Shown piece after piece: positions 32,165 through 44,452 of a stretch of 64,000 bases of DNA. Made by a program: the position numbers and the translations under genes. Numbering within the stretch: position 1 is the stretch's first letter; each line of letters opens with the position of its first letter. The stretch comes from Epinephelus fuscoguttatus (Eukaryota > Chordata > Actinopteri > Perciformes > Serranidae). The notes below the pieces were generated by a model. The model was given only the letters and a program-made list of their open reading frames with translations. It did not search any database and was not told the origin of the DNA. The stretch lies in NCBI RefSeq assembly GCF_011397635.1, contig NC_064764.1, forward strand, positions 41,716,955 through 41,780,954. Direction: 5' to 3'.

Positions 32165-33720
32165 GAAAATTCTCTCCCTCCAAGAATTGACACCATAACA
32201 TGGTGGAGGGGTTTGCATGTCCCTATGATGCTGGGAGGTGTGTTGTAATAGGTGTACTTGGGACCAACACACCATAGGCCTAAGATCAATGATCGACTTT
32301 TGAATGTATCATCAGACGTGAGGCAATAAGCCATATGACACTCGAGTGAAGAGAGAAGCAGATCTGTCAACTGATTACCACGTGGTGGTGAGTTGGATCA
32401 GATGGGGGGTGAGGTGTAGTGAGGGTGAAATGGGAACGTCTGGCTGAGGCCCCTGCCCACAAGGTGCACAAGGTCCCACCTTTCAAAAGATTTTTTTTTT
32501 TTTTTATGCCTGCCTGTCCTGAGAACCCACTGGTGGACATCAGCAGTGAATGGAGCTGTAAGGCTAAAGAAGGGGGCCTTTAGGGCTTGGTTTGCACAGG
32601 GGTCTCCAGAAGCAGCAGACAAGTACCAATTGGCCCAAAGGGCTGCAGCCTGCAATGGTCGCCAAAGCAAAAACCTGGGTAAGGGAGATGTTTGGGGAGG
32701 ATATGGAAAGGGACTTTTGGTTACCCTCAAGGAAGTTCTTGCAAACTGTTAGATGCCTCAGGAAGGGAAAACAGTGCTTGTCTCAGACTCCATTCAGCTG
32801 ACCTGGACTGGGGATACTGTCAAGCAGTCGAAAGAACACTTTGAGAAACTGCTGAACCCAGTCATCACATCCTCTATGAAGGAGGCAGATTCTGAAGACT
32901 TGGGAGAATCCTTGCCCCTATCCCTGGCATAGGTCGCTGATGTAATAATTAAAGCTCCTTGGTGGCAAGGCACCAGGTGTAAATTAGATTTACCTTGAGA
33001 TGCTGAAGGCTCTAGACATTGTTGGGTTGTCTTTACTGATACACCTTTTCAGTGTTGCATGGAATGTGTCTTTGACTTTTTATCTACTGTTACTTTTACT
33101 GTCTTTGTCTGTAATGTGACCTTGAGTGTCATGAAAGGCGCCTATACATAAAATGTATCATTATTATCATTATTATTATTATTATTATAACGCCTGTTGA
33201 ATTGCAGACCAGGTTGGTGGTTTCCATTAAAAAAAAGGGAACTGGAAAGTGTGCTCCAGATATCATACCAGGGTGCTGAAAAGGAGGCTCTGACCAGCTG
33301 TTGAACCTCTGATTCAGGAGGAACAATGTGGTTTCTGTCCTGGCCATATAACAGCTGGACCAGCTCTTTACCATTGCAGGGCAGCAAGAGAAGTCATGAA
33401 AGTTTGCCCATCCAGTCTACAAGAGTTTTGTGGACTTCTGTTTGTGATATTCATGGATAGGATCTAAAGGCACAGCCAAGAAGAGGAAGGGGTCTGGTTG
33501 AGGACCTCAGAATTACATCTTTGCTCTTTGCATATGATGTGGTTCTGTTGACTTAATCAGACTGTGACCTCCAGCATGCACTGGAGTGGTTTGCATCCAA
33601 GTATGAAGCGGTCAGGATGAGAGTCAGCACCTCCAAGTCTGAGGCCATGGTTCTCTGCCAGAAAATGGTGGAGTGCCCCCCCTGGTTTGGGAGAGAGTTC
33701 TATCTTACACAGGCTCCACC
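32165..33720 (+). mobile_element. LINE-D: decayed RTE-like or related LINE, endonuclease end to RT
   Basis: Pieces in order along the plus strand: endonuclease end around 32365-32400 (LSTDYHVVVSWI), linker 32545-32790 (NGAVRLKKGAFRAWFAQGSP, then REMFGEDMERDFWLPSRKF), and RT remains at 33200-33700, including a MDRI-RHSQEEEGV block and a degraded FADD region. Many stops and frameshifts. It belongs to the same family as 56119-57120. A SINE/L2-like tail interrupts it near 33040-33190. Confidence 0.78.
33040..33190 (+). mobile_element. SINE or L2 tail inserted in LINE-D
   Basis: GAAAGGCGCCTATACATAAA followed by ATGTATCATTATTATC and an (ATT)n run is a fish retroposon 3' tail. The LINE-D RT resumes after it. 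The left edge is not resolved. Confidence 0.55.
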
Positions 33721-34014
33721 CTCTACTTGACTCTTTGGGTAAAACTACCCTAATCATGAGCAGGTATTCACACACTGACAGAAAGCATAAATGTAGCCAG
33801 TCAATCAGGACATGCCTACCCTAACATGTGCGGACTGCATATATAGGGAGGGGGATTCTCCCTGTCAGTCATCCTTTTCCTCTTTAGTGATGGTGAGTAA
33901 AACACTGAGCAGCTTTCTTCATAGATGGAGTGGGCACCTCAATAACCTCAACGGTGCTTCAGCACAGACCAAGCAGTGAGCGGTGTTCAGCAACCACCCT
34001 GCGAGGCCTGCCAG
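33721..34014. other. Intergenic, part of dispersed sequence
   Basis: CATTCACACACTGACAGAAA-like sequence near 33765-33830 resembles 39480-39545 in the tandem units. A TATATA motif at about 33840 is noted. No gene. Confidence 0.35.
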
Positions 34015-35235
34015 GCAAGCCCGGTCTCACTCTGAAGTCATTGAAATCCGATGCTTGGGCAGTGACTTGCAGCGTCACAAACCATTGAAAAAAGGTGTCC
34101 TTTAACATCAGCATGTTATGCAGCCGGTTGCTGTTATAGTTTAATGGCCCCCAGCGGCATCGGGGGAAACGTGGCGGGAATAGGACTTAAGAAAAGGCAG
34201 CGAAAATCCAACTGTGGCGGACGGGGAGGAAGGAGAGGTGGTGGATGGGTCCAACAACCACCGATGTTCACCAACTTTTGCGTTCTGTAAGATTATAAAG
34301 CCAAACCCTGTTCTTTTTTTCTAAACCCAAACATGTGTGTTTGTTCAGTCAATAATGCAACAAAATGCATGGAGTGCTACTTGGGTGTAGCAAAGGGTGT
34401 CCCTCTGGTGCTCCTCAGTTTAGGGATCCAAGTAGAACTTAAACGAAGAGATCTGAGGCACTCAGGAGGGTGATGATTAAAAAGCCTTTATTAATACATG
34501 GCTAATCTAATAAAAACATGTCAACGTGTTTCAGCCAAAAAGGCCTTCGTCAGGGCAAGGGCAAAATGTTTGTCAGTCAGCTCAGTTCATTGTTAAATAA
34601 GTCAGCTGCTCAGTGTGAGCAGCTAGGTGGTCATATGATCAGCATCACCTAGTGATGACAGAAAAAGGGGTCAAAGATATAGCAGACTCTGTACAACAGG
34701 GGAAATCTGCACAACACACTTTAACATCATTAATTCAACAAATAATCAGTAAAATATACATACTGTAGTAAGTATATGTTTATGTTTATTTTCTTGATTA
34801 TTTGTTTGGCTGAAATGCGTTGGCATGTTTTTATTACTGTAGATTAGCCATGTATTAATAAAGGCTTTTAATCATCACCCTCCTGAGTGCTTCAGATCTC
34901 TTCGTATAAGTTCTATGTGTGTTTGTTGTTGAAGAAAAAAAGGTCAGTTTGTGGTGTTGTACCAACGTAGTGCTTTTATTTTGAAAGAGACTGTATGCAA
35001 ACTGTACATTTCCTGTGAAAACAGAAGTGTATTTTGAAAACAGACAATGCATGTAACAGGCTGAAGTTGACACGGCGTCCCAGAACGTCAACAACCAACA
35101 CACCCAGGGTAGCTTGGACGTCATATGTGGACGTGGAAAGTCCATGACCAAACGTGGACACGTGACGAGGTCGGAGTGAGGATGTGTTGGCCAGACACTG
35201 CCCAAATTCAGACACCAAAAGTGATGGAATCATTT
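34015..35235. repeat. Unclassified dispersed repeat, copy 2, interrupted
   Basis: Homologous to 27380-27965, split by a 569-bp insertion (34346-34914). It is the longest copy in the window. Confidence 0.7.
34346..34914. mobile_element. Insertion with 13-bp target duplication and long inverted arms
   Basis: Flanked by ATGTGTGTTTGTT at 34333-34345 and again at 34915-34927. Inside, an arm from 34434 (AGAACTTAAACGAAGAGATC) to about 34530 is mirrored at about 34810-34914. It contains AAAAAGGCCTTCGTCAGGGC near 34540. A long target duplication suggests target-primed insertion rather than a DNA transposon. Family unknown. Confidence 0.8.
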
Positions 35236-35372
35236 CAAATGCCTCAACATGAGGCTTTGCCACCATGAGAGTAAGCAGGAGCTTGAGACTGCTCCCTCCT
35301 AAGCTGGTAAGTCACGTTTGTTATGATCCAGCTCGCCTATTACCTTTTACCTATTGTTTTGTTTTTTAATAT

Positions 35373-35404
<32 letters not shown>

Positions 35405-35620
35405 CATACACACACATACATACATACAATATTGAAAATTCTACTAGTATTAACATTTTATTTATTTATTTATTTATTTTTTAAAAAAGTTTACATTTGA
35501 TCCTTTTTTGTTGGTGATATCATATTTTTTTAATAATGGTGATGTACACTGGTTGAGGTTTTTCTGGGGGCCCCAACATCATGAGAGATAAATAAGGAGA
35601 GATAAATCAGTTGTATTGTC
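35236..35620. other. Intergenic with (TA)n
   Basis: No gene. A (TA)n tract lies at 35379-35403 and a (TTTA)n patch at 35458-35480. Confidence 0.5.
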
Positions 35621-35879
35621 GGCAGCAGTAGCTCAATCCATAGGTACTTGGGTTGGGAAGTTTCAAGTTCCCGTCGAGGTGCCACTGAGCAAGGCACCGA
35701 ACCCCCAACTGCCTAGAGTGCCTGTCCATGGGCAGCCCCCTCGCTCAGACATCTCTCCATTTAATGCATGTATAGGTCCTGTTTGTACATGAATGTGTAT
35801 TTGGGGTATTTGTGTGTGGATGACAACAGAGTGAAAAAATGGAATTTCTCCTCTGGGATTAATGAAGTATATCTTCTTC
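35621..35879 (+). mobile_element. tRNA-derived SINE
   Basis: The 5' part GGCAGCAGTAGCTCAATCCA carries a box A-like tRNA promoter. The body includes GAGCAAGGCACCGAACCCCC and GTATAGGTCCTGTTTGTACA, and the 3' end is GGGATTAATGAAGTATAT. Two minus-strand copies lie at 43172-43410 and 48431-48671. Its end is about 55 bases upstream of the TAAR-5 start. Confidence 0.85.
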
Positions 35880-35934
35880 GTATAACAGAGTGCCTTGCCT
35901 GCACTCAACAGCTTCTTGCCACCTCTCTTTGAAG

Positions 35935-37184
35935 ATGAAGACTCTGCAGGGAGATGAACTCTGCTTTCCGCAGCTCCTCAACAGTTCTTGCAGGAAACCC
36001 ATGCCGCCTCAGTCTGATGCCATGCTTGCTTACACTCTGCTGTCCTTCATCTCTCTGCTCACTGCAGCTCTCAACCTGCTGATCATCATCTCCATCTCAC
36101 ACTTCAGGCAGAGATAAACTCTCAGCATGACATAATATATTTTCAAAATGAAACCATATGTATTCCTATTCTGTGTTTAAACAATTCTCACTAGAAAATA
36201 TTGTGTATTCAAACGTTATGTTGTGACTAAAGCAATCACCCCTGAGTAGATTCATGCCTATAAAAATGTCCTTGCTACTATGTCTGTGACTAAAAGGCTA
36301 CTGCTGATGATAATTGTATAAGTAATGATATTTTTTTACTTTTCAGGCAGCTCCACAGCCCCACCAACTTCCTCATCCTCTCCCTGGCTGTGTCAGACTT
36401 CCTTGTGGGCCTCCTGCTAATGCCGGTTGAAATCCTTCTAACAGAGGCTTGCTGGTTCCTGGGTGACCTGATGTGTGCTCTGTACTATATTTTAGATTTT
36501 ATCATCACCTCTTCTTCGGTTGGAAACATGGTGCTCATATCAATTGATCGTTATTTGGCTATATGCGATCCTCTACATTACACCACCAGAGTCACTGTCG
36601 ACAGAACAAAGATCTGTGTTTGCCTTTGCTGGATTTGCTCTGTTCTCTATAATAGTCTAATTTTAAAGGACTTTCTGAGACAACCTGACTCACAGAATTC
36701 CTGCTACGGAGAGTGTGTAGTTGTCCTTAACCACATCACAGGAGCTGTCGACCTTGTTTTTACCTTTATTGGCCCCATTACTGTCATCATAGTTCTGTAT
36801 ATGCGGGTGTTTGTGGTGGCCGTGTCTCAGGCTCAAGCCATGCGGTCTCATATTGCACCTGTCACACTTAAAGGTTCAGTGGGTGTTACTGCTAAGAAAT
36901 CTGAGATGAAAGCGGCCAGGACTCTTGGTGTTGTTGTTGTTGTATTTCTAATATGTTTCTGTCCATATTACTCCCCATCCCTTGTTGGTGAGGATATTGA
37001 GGACAGCAGTTCGTCCTCACCCTTTGTAGTGTGGCTGCTGTATTTCAACTCCTGTCTGAATCCTGTGATCTATGCCTTTTTTTACCCCTGGTTCAGAAAA
37101 TCTATCAAACTCATTGTTACACTGAAGATACTGCAGCCTGGCTCCTGTGATACTAAAATACTATGGAGACAGACTGGTGGGTAA
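35935..37184 (+). CDS. taar: TAAR-5: trace amine-associated receptor with D3.32 and D5.42, GC-AG intron
   Basis: Coding exons 35935-36107 and 36347-37184, 336 residues. The first exon is again exactly 173 nt, but the donor is GC (CTTCAG/GCAGAG) rather than GT; the acceptor is normal (TTTTCAG). If not spliced, translation ends at TAA 36115. Both amine-contact acids are present: Asp108 at 3.32 (ALYYILDF) and Asp193 at 5.42 (GAVDLVF). W6.48 is Phe. It is the most diverged of the nine: HSPTN for HTPTN, one extra residue in TM2 (LLLMPVEILLTEACW) and an extended C-terminus (ILWRQTGG). DRY and FYPWF are kept. A SINE lies just upstream. Could be functional with weak splicing, or drifting toward a pseudogene; I favour functional because the long second exon is clean. 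Confidence 0.88.
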
Positions 37185-39200
37185 CATCAGTAAAACTGCA
37201 GATGAAAATGTAATTGCTGTTGTTATTGAGTCACTCAAGAAAAACAAAAGACAAAAGGTGTTATGGCGGAATCACATTCAGTATTAGACAATCAGTTGTG
37301 TTCATTGTCATCATTACAACGGAAATTATAATCCAACATGCCTCTGTAATTCACACAGTGGCAATGACATTCATATGAAAATGTTTACGCTGTTAGCTGA
37401 CTACAGAGTGATGCTATTCATGTGTGCATCATCTCAGCAACATAAATGTGTGATTAAATATAGTAATTGGTTTATTTTCTAAAGCAGCTTTCTTTTATGT
37501 TCATTTAGTTTCCTGAATCATGTTTTCCTGTGTATTTGAGCAAGCCAGTTAGTATCCTGTCCTGCCCCGTCCAGGGTCCTGTGCCTGACCATGCTTCTTG
37601 TCTTTGAGGTTCCCAAGAACATTCAAGTAACACAGTGCATTATAAAGCCATTCAATCCTTCCTGGGTGTCCATAAATTAACTTCAATTTTTGCCATTATT
37701 GGAGAAACGGGATGGGAACTTACAAACCTCAAATGCTCCAGCTTTGGAAAAGACTTGTGAAGATGTCCAATTAGAGGCTCACTAAAAAGATGTGAAATTA
37801 AGATTTAATTAGGACATCTCCCGTTGTCATCCCTGGAACATTTATTTTCCAGAAGAGGTTAAACTGTGATATTCTGGAGATCAGGAGTAAAATGTTTCTC
37901 ATGTTTAAAGAAAAATGGTCTGTTGACAGATGGTATGAACCAAAACCATGAACACATTGTCTCATAAAAACAGTTACAGTGTGCAACCTTATGTGAAGCA
38001 CAATCTAGACAAAAGACAAAGATCTCTGTGTGCACAGCTGTGCTCGGGAGCGTTACCATCAGCCTCAGAGACTGGAAGGTTTAACCTCAGAGGAGGGCAG
38101 AATTTGTTGTGTAATTTAGGTGAAGCTAAGAATGAGGTTAATTTCTTGTATTACTGTCCTGTATGTGGAGACATAAGGGACGTACTTTTCAGTAAAATGA
38201 CTTCTGTTTATGTTGATTGCTTTTGGTTGGATGATCATGAAAAACATTTCTGTGGCTGATTTTCTTTGGTGGGTCTGAGATACAAGGCAGAGAATTTTGT
38301 TTGAGGACTGAGCGGTGAAAAAAACATGTACACATTTCTCACCTCAGGTGTTTTCAGAAATATATTTTAGTGACAGTTTAGGTGTTAAATGAAAAAGTTT
38401 CTCATGCCAGTTGCGGCTTCTCCACCACTGAAGAGTTTTGTTAGTTTGGGCTCAGCATGCTATGCCCTGCTGTCCAACCTGCTACACACCAGACCCTCTT
38501 TTCCACCCTTGAAGGCGGTGGGCCCACAGAGCAGCAGCCTCATGTTATGGCTTTGGGCAGAGCAGGCCCCATGGGTCCAGGACCGGCCACCAGGCACTCG
38601 CTGGTGAATAATGCTCCTAAGGCTGCCTGCAAGAGATGGTCAGGCTCAGCCAATTATGGATGTGGTAGCTCTGGTTTAATGTTAACATTTCACTAGGGTT
38701 TCGGTATCACTGTCAGTCTGACCCGTCAGAATTAAAAGAAAAAGAAAATCTGTCCACTGGAATGGACGGTGGATCAGATGGTCACCGGAAAATGAATAGA
38801 GAAATATGGTTTAAATGGGAGCCCAGTGCCCACGACCTATAACAGGATAAGTTGCTACTGAAAATTAATTAATGAATAAATGAAGGTTTAAATGGGGAAA
38901 CACTGTTCTGATTTGATTTTCTAATAAAACAATCAGCTTATAAAGCATCCTATTCATAATGTACACAGAATATTAATCTCAAGAGATCTTCAACATAATA
39001 TTTTCTGGAGATATGTCAGAAATATACGATATTCTGAGCAGTGACAAATACAATACAAAATATATATGCGTTTGTTTTACAGTATCACCTTATTCATTGA
39101 TATGAGTTAACCATTCATGAAAAATAAATAAACTTTTGTTTTTTATATATAAGACTTTTCATCATTTTTACCATTAGGTGATTTCATTGTTACTATTCTT
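37185..39200. other. Intergenic, no gene
   Basis: 3' flank of TAAR-5 and 1.9 kb of AT-rich sequence without recognisable genes or named repeats. Confidence 0.4.
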
Positions 39201-41756
39201 TGTCTCTCGGACTGGACAGAAATAGCACATGATAAAGTATCCCAAAAAAATGCTTATTGATTATTTATGAGTGCATTTAGAGTAGAAATACACCATTACA
39301 ATATGTGTTTTTTTGTGTTTGGAACATAATGGAGCTCTGAACTGGTTAAGGTGGGGGTTTGTCATTTATGTACCTATTGCACAGTTTAAAGCAAAACGAG
39401 AAGAGGGGTTGCCTCAGCTGCTCTCAGCAACTCAAGAGGCTCTGTACTCTACAGGTAATACTCCTGTACTCACGAGCACGCATTCACACACTGAGAAAAG
39501 CATTAATGTGGCCAGCAAATCAGGACGAAATGCGTGCCGACTCCACAGTATTTAGGAAGGCAGTGTAGGGATTGAATGCTATGACACAATATCAACTGCT
39601 GCTTTGTTGCTGGGAAAGCCAGTGGCGAAGCGTTTGCAGTGTTCAACCCTTTCTGTGCCAGCCCCTCATAGGCTAGCCTTGTGTGTATGGAGGGTCTGGT
39701 GGAGCTTCAGCCACTGTGTGACTGTGGCATGAAGGTTTCCTTAATCTTGAAGACCTCATGGCAAGTCCAAGTTACTGGCTATGATCCACACATCCTAGTT
39801 ATCTTATGTCTAACCAAGTTGGGTTTGCAATCAGTTGGATGAAGAGCAGCCCCCTGCAGCTTGGTGCAATGCTAACGGTGTTGACTGTCATGCAGGCACT
39901 TGGGTTCATGGCGGCGGCAGCCCACCCGTGGTACCCGTTGCCAAGCCACACAAGTCACGCTTAGTTATCATTCCCCCCTCAGTATAGGACAACCTGAGAT
40001 ACTGTGGGTCCCCACAGCACCTGTTGCAGGAAACACCGCTGGCACAAGTGACCTCTGACATTAATGATTACGGATGCGTCCCTGACGGGGTGGGGAGGGA
40101 CCTGCCACCTAAAGCAGCTACCTCTGGGTTGAAAAAAGAAGCAACATGGAAGCAACAAAAACTGCAATTCCTAAAATGGCCACTTGATGCTGGCTCCAAA
40201 AGTGAGTCAGTCCCCACAGACAGCATGTTAAATTCCCCAACTCTACAGCAGAAGTAAAAAGCCTGGTACAAAAACAGTTTTCTTCTCTACAGCAACATCC
40301 CTTTTCCACAGGCCAGTTGCTAAAAGACAGTTGTCCTTCTACTGTTCTGTCTAATGTTATTAGGGCTTTCTGGGAAAAGGTGCAACACACAGTTCTTCAA
40401 ATAAAGAAAAAAACAAATGTTTTCCCTTTGAGGCTCATAATACGATAGCTGTTACAAACTCTGACAGGCTTGCTGCTGAGATTGTTAAGTACAACAGAAA
40501 ACTCTTTCAGATGGCTGGAAAGCAACACACAACGCAAACCTGACAGTCTGGCAAACGACTACAGAAAAGGGTCTGGAAAGTGGAAACAGGTGAGCAGGTA
40601 AATGAGAGAGTCAGGTGACTGGGACTGAAGGAAAAATCTGAGGGCAGCTGGTGGATGGATGGGGAATGACATGGCAAGTCCAGAGGATACATGGGTTTAG
40701 GGGAAGTAAGAAAAGACTAGAGACAGGGTCTGACTCAGTAAAATGAAACAACTGAGGCAGGCATCAAGTTAAGATGTACGCCCTTTCTGCCAGCATTCCT
40801 GAAGAGGGTTGGGCTGCATGTTCAGGTGCTGTTGGTGGCTCTAAATTGACCACACAGAGGACTGCAGAGAACCAAGAGCTGCTAAATGGCATCTCCCACT
40901 TCTGTGATTGGTCTGAAGTCAGTTGCCTGTGTCTTGTTAAGGCACCAATGCAACTGATGAATTTATTTTGAAAGAGACTGTATGCAAACTGTACATTTCC
41001 TGTGAAAACAGAAGTGTATTTTGAAAACAGACAATGCATGTAACAGGCTGAAGTTGACATGGTGTCCCAGAACGTCAACAACCAACACACCCAGGGTAGC
41101 TTGGACATCATATGTGGACGTGGAAAGTCCATGACCAAACGTGGACATGTGACGAGGTCACAGTGAGGATGAGTTGGATAAAGCGTCAGTATTTGTCCAG
41201 TTGGCATTGAGAGCAGGCTGGCTCCAAAATGTAACTTTGTCAAGTGAACATGTGGGTTTATCATTTTGCCATCAAAATTTAAGTTCATATCAAACTTCAG
41301 GCTGTAGGCCACGGTGTGTATTTAAACTGATGGCAATAAAACATGTGGGACTGAGGTCAGTGGCTGGGGCCTTCCTTCCTTATACGATGTATTCATTGTG
41401 CTCTTCTGTTGGCCTGTCAGAGTCAGCTGTATTTTGCATTATTTGACTCACATTGTGACTTATTTGGTAGACTATAGGCAAGGAGAAGAAGCGTAAGATG
41501 GAAATTGTGACCTCAGAATTTGGAGTTTGTATGTGTTTGTCTGTGTCTTTGTGACATGATGTAACTCTCCAAAGTTGTACATCGATTGCTTGGTGCTCAG
41601 TTTGTGACTGGCTGGCCTCAACTGGCCACACCTGTTGTAGGGCAGAAGGGCCAATAGGATTAGGTGGAGAAAACTTACAAATCAGCTGCATGATAGAGGG
41701 GGTTGGTCACAACACTGCCCGAGCTCAGCAGCCTAAGCTCTTCTTTATCTCTGATG

Positions 41757-42944
41757 ATGGAGACCCTGGAGGAAAGTGAACTCTGCTTTCCACAACTCCT
41801 CAACTCCTCCTGCAGGAAGCCAAAGCGTTCACTCACTGAGGCTGTGCTTCTTTACAGTCTTCTGTCCTTCATCTCTCTGCTCACTGTGATTCTCAACCTG
41901 CTGGTCGTCATCTCCATCTCACACTTCAAGTAACTGTCAATTCTATTTATTATGGTGGTAGATGTACAGAAACGAATTGTTCATAGAAAATGTCAGATCT
42001 TGTTATGTGTTGATAAATAACTTAAACACTGCTTTTATATTTTACCCATGGATTACATCTGCTAAATATTATAATGGACTTTCATTTGTTACTACAAACA
42101 ATAATACATGATGCTTTTTCAATCCAGGCAGCTCCACACCCCCACCAACTTCCTCCTCCTCTCTCTGGCTGTCTCAGATTTCTTCGTGGGCCTTCTCATG
42201 TTCTTCCAAATCATGCACATAGACGGCTGCTGGTTCCTCGGTGACTTCATGTGTGTTATAAATATTGTTTTAAGTTTCATTATTACTTCTTCCTCAGTAG
42301 GAACCATGGTGCTCATATCAGTCGACCGCTACGTAGCCATTTGTGATCCTCTGCATTACTCCACCAAAGTCACTGTGAGAAGAGTTAGAATCTGTGTTTG
42401 CCTTTATTGGGTCTATTCTGTTCTGTACATCAGTCTCATATTGAAAGGTAACTTGAAACAACCAGGCAGCTATAATTCCTGCTTTGGAGAGTGTGTGATT
42501 GTCCTTAACTATATCGCAGGAGTTGCTGACCTTATTTTGACCTTTATTTGTCCTGTAACTGTCATCATAACTCTGTATGTAAGAGTATTTGTGGTGGCTG
42601 TGTCTCAGGCTCGTGCTATGCGGTCTCATATTGCAGCAGTCACACTTCAGGGTTCAGTGAAAGTAACTGCTAATAAGTCTGAGCTGAAAGCAGCCAGGAC
42701 TCTCGGTGTGGTTGTAGTTGTGTTTCTGACATGCGTTGGCCCATATTTCTGTTCTTCTCTTGTAAACCAAGATAGCTTGTTTGGCATTGCTACTGTTGCC
42801 TTAGGGACCTGGTTGTTCTATTTTAACTCTTGTCTAAATCCAGTGATCTATGCTTTCTGCTACCCCTGGTTTGTAAAATCTATTAAGCTCATCATAACAT
42901 TCAAGATACTTCAGCCTGACTCCTGTGATGCCAGCGTACTGTAG
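41757..42944 (+). CDS. taar: TAAR-6: trace amine-associated receptor (TAAR13c-like), intact
   Basis: Coding exons 41757-41929 and 42128-42944, intron 198 bp, GT/AG, phase 2, 329 residues. Two ATGs stand in tandem (41754, 41757); the second has A at -3 and G at +4 and matches the METLE start of the other genes. 3.32 is Ser107 (MCVINIVLSF), D5.42 is kept (GVADLIL), W6.48 is Val (FLTCVGPYF), and the TM7 fingerprint is FCYPWF instead of FFYPWF. TM4 has LYWVYSV where others have LCW. It lies in the first of three tandem units, and its broken near-identical twin is TAAR-7. Expected olfactory receptor; without D3.32 a classical monoamine mode is unlikely. Confidence 0.94.
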
Positions 42945-43171
42945 AAAGAGACTGTGTGTTCACTGACATTTCATTTTTCTTTGGAGAAGGAATGAAGTAT
43001 TTATTGATGCTGCTGTATCTCAACGTCTTTTAACCCTTCTAATTTTGTGATACATACAGGAACTTCCATATAATGTGCCTCCTTCATTTTGTCGGCCTTG
43101 GACTCTTGCCCTATCAAGTCAGAGCCTCTGCATGATATGACCCATGTCATTGTTAGACAGTCAGAGAGTTT

Positions 43172-43410
43172 AAGTTTATTTCCTTTATTAATCCCCCTGA
43201 GGAGAAATTCAATGTTTTCACTCTTGCTTGTCAATTACACACAGGTCTGAAACACACACACATACACAAACAGGACCTATACATGCACAAAGTGGAGAGA
43301 TGTCAGAGTGAGGGGGCTGCCCTTGGTCAGGCGCCCCAAGTGGTTGGGGGGTTCAGTGTCCCTCCGGTTCCCAACCCAAGTCCCTATGGACTGAGCTACT
43401 GCTGCCCCCA
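43172..43410 (-). mobile_element. tRNA-derived SINE, reversed, unit 1
   Basis: Reverse complement of the SINE at 35621: TTTATTAATCCCCCTGAGGA at its 3' end and GGACTGAGCTACTGCTGCC at its tRNA-like 5' end. Duplicated with the unit at 48431-48671. Confidence 0.83.
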
Positions 43411-43852
43411 GCTCAGTCATCGTTAAATACTAAAGAAATAACAGTTTTGTGACACTTTAGTATTGACATCATCATCTTCATTACTCAGCCCCGGAAGTTG
43501 CTGCTTAGTTCCAACCTGCCAAGCTATCCAGCTGCTGTGTGTAAATGGGAAATAAATAATTTGTAAATTGATGTAAGATATCCATCCATCCATCCCTCCA
43601 TCTGCAGATGTCAGCAGATGTAAGATATCTATTATTATGATGTCATATATTTATATAATATATGAAAATGTAAGAGATAGACATATATATCATGCTGATA
43701 TAGGTTCAAGTGTTCATTTTCTCCAGTTAGTTTGGTTTTAATTCGTTATTTGATGCTATATACACAGTCTGACACTTGGACTTTTATTTTGGTACTTCTG
43801 CTGACCAGCAGTGTGCATTTGCATATTAGCTAAATATTTTGTTTCTCCAAGC

Positions 43853-44002
43853 ACATTTAGATTTAATATTTAACATTTCTATTTAACATTTAACATTTAG
43901 ATTTAGACGTATATTTAACATTTAGATTTAGATTCAACATTGAGATTTAACATTTAACATTTAGATTTAACATTTAGGTTTACATTAAATATTTAAAATT
44001 TA
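43853..44002. repeat. AT-rich minisatellite, unit 1
   Basis: Degenerate tandem copies of ATTTAACATTTAG, about 12-14 bases each. A matching copy is at 49115-49264. Confidence 0.8.
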
Positions 44003-44382
44003 ACTGTGACATTATATTTAGCATATTTCAAATATTGCTGTAAATGTGGAAAAAGGGAATTAAAAAATGCACACCACTCTTTTTAAAAGTTGTTTGAAGC
44101 TAAATGTGGCAAAATGTTATTTTCAGTGCGAGCCACTTTACAGACGGCACCCCATACCATACAGTGGTAATGGGTATGGTTAACATTACCACGTGCATTA
44201 GCCAATGTGGAAATTACTATGTCTTCATTGCTTAAAATTGCCATCATGTCTCGACTCACTCATATTCATCGTGTTCTTGCTGCAACATCCAATACAAGCC
44301 TACAGAGGAAACACAAGATGTCTTTATGTTGTCTGTTTTATTTACATATAATCAAACTTCATATTATATAATATTATATCAT

Positions 44383-44385
<3 letters not shown>

Positions 44386-44440
<55 letters not shown>

Positions 44441-44452
44441 CATACATACATA
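44386..44452. repeat. (TA)n at junction of units 1 and 2
   Basis: TA dinucleotides, then CATACATACA, ending exactly where unit 2 begins. The tract is absent before unit 1. Confidence 0.9.

Larger units (their letters stand above)
39201..44452. repeat. Tandem unit 1 (5.25 kb) with TAAR-6
   Basis: Starts TGTCTCTCGGACTGGACAGA. The same order of sequence restarts at 44453 and 49740. Contents: 2.5 kb of upstream sequence without a supported gene (including a dispersed-repeat piece at 40966-41165), TAAR-6, a reversed SINE, an ATTTAACATTTAG-type minisatellite and (TA)n. Confidence 0.93.

Noticed and set aside
35621-35700. tRNA gene candidate
   Set aside because: Box A-like start but no complete cloverleaf, and reversed copies elsewhere share the same non-tRNA body. 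It is the head of a SINE.
40764-41312. 182-codon minus-strand frame, partly repeated at 27668-27968, 34855-35266, 46201-46575 and 51489-51863
   Set aside because: The shared part is the unclassified dispersed repeat. Copies differ by frameshifts and length, with no domain motifs, so I call a repeat rather than a gene.
43853-44002. ATTTAACATTTAG repeats considered as a CRISPR-like or satellite array
   Set aside because: Units are directly adjacent, degenerate and without unique spacers, in a vertebrate genome. A simple minisatellite.
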